From Clostridium sp. (lineage in GTDB: Bacteria; Bacillota_A; Clostridia; Lachnospirales; Lachnospiraceae), in NCBI GenBank assembly GCA_023666975.1, contig JAMPAW010000205.1, forward strand, positions 1 through 5,468: a stretch of 5,468 nt of DNA. Reading direction: 5' to 3'. A program made the position numbers and the translations under genes. This document shows positions 5,192 through 5,468 of this stretch, piece after piece. The notes under the pieces are model-generated. The model did not search any database, was not told the origin of the DNA, and saw only the letters and a program-made list of their open reading frames with translations. The stretch's first letter is position 1, and each line of letters starts with the position of its first letter.

Positions 5192-5468
5192 GTGAATAAT
5201 AAAAAAATGGATATAATAAGCGATATGGAATTTACTTCTCTGTTTCAAAAATCAAAAAAATTAATTGACAATGCCCGAAGCAATATGGGACAAATGGTAA
5301 ATACCATTACAGTTATTACAAGTTTTTTGTTAGGACAGTATATTGTCGAACAGGAACAACAAGGGCAGGAACGTGCAAAATATGGTTCAAAGGTGATAGA
5401 CTCATTATCTTCTTATCTTACAAAAGAATACGGAAGGGGATTTTCCAGAAGTAATGTTGCGGGAATGA
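5192..5468 (+). CDS. DUF1016/YhcG-type protein, N-terminal part (runs off the window)
   Basis: Ninety-two codons from a GTG start are present, with GGAGG (5180-5184) 7 bases upstream. The in-frame ATG at 5207 is too far from that site. After a short N-terminal extension comes the hallmark of the DUF1016 N-terminal domain: a helix with LGQYIVEQEQQGQ, then RAKYGSKV, LSSYLTKEYGRGFS and SRSNVAGM at the window end. In full-length members this domain precedes a predicted PD-(D/E)XK nuclease-like domain, which would lie beyond the window. Members are often found in accessory regions near restriction-modification systems; their function is poorly defined. The first half of the helix lacks the usual Trp seen in many members (VITSFLLGQ here). 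It is separated from the peptide operon by 249 bp and is probably an independent unit. Family call is from remembered motif pattern. Confidence 0.85.
   Translation, partial: MNNKKMDIISDMEFTSLFQKSKKLIDNARSNMGQMVNTITVITSFLLGQYIVEQEQQGQERAKYGSKVIDSLSSYLTKEYGRGFSRSNVAGM

Overview
The window is AT-rich, with Shine-Dalgarno sites of the AGGAGG type ahead of most genes, short intergenic gaps and AAA/GAT/ATA-type codons. This fits a low-GC Clostridia-type Firmicute (Lachnospiraceae or Ruminococcaceae-like). That placement rests on style and protein family only; no marker gene is present. All supported genes lie on the + strand.

Left edge (1-756): a scar-like region. It begins with the C-terminal remnant of a Lys/Arg/Gln-rich protein that has no start codon (62-262). 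A very AT-rich stretch follows, then an abrupt GC-richer patch (about 428-543) and more AT-rich DNA. I see no intact gene here. This looks like an insertion or deletion boundary between older mobile-type DNA and the cluster to the right.

Centre (757-4942): the point of interest is a compact operon that looks like a RiPP (ribosomally made, post-translationally modified peptide) cluster. A good sigma-A-type promoter (757-785) drives two tandem paralogous Cys-rich precursor peptides of 55 and 51 aa. They share a leader motif (YxKMxGxI), a core with seven cysteines ending in CxCxCxC, and an acidic Asp-Leu-Asp/Asp-Trp-Glu tail. An intergenic hairpin (1144-1194) separates them from a radical SAM/SPASM peptide maturase (1222-2610) with a CxxxCxxC cluster and a complete eight-cysteine SPASM domain. 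Next comes a shortened UvrA-like twin-ATPase ABC protein (2617-4752). It lacks the UvrB-binding domain, so it is unlikely to be a repair excinuclease. A 57-aa charged protein of unknown function (4769-4942) closes the run.

Working model (inference): the maturase installs radical-derived crosslinks, probably thioethers, on the Cys-dense cores, and the UvrA-like ATPase protects the producer or handles the product, by analogy with DrrC-type UvrA-like resistance proteins. No exporter, protease or regulator is visible in the window.

Right edge (4943-5468): a 249-bp AT-rich gap, then the N-terminal 92 codons of a DUF1016/YhcG-type protein (GTG start at 5192) running off the window. It is probably an independent accessory gene.
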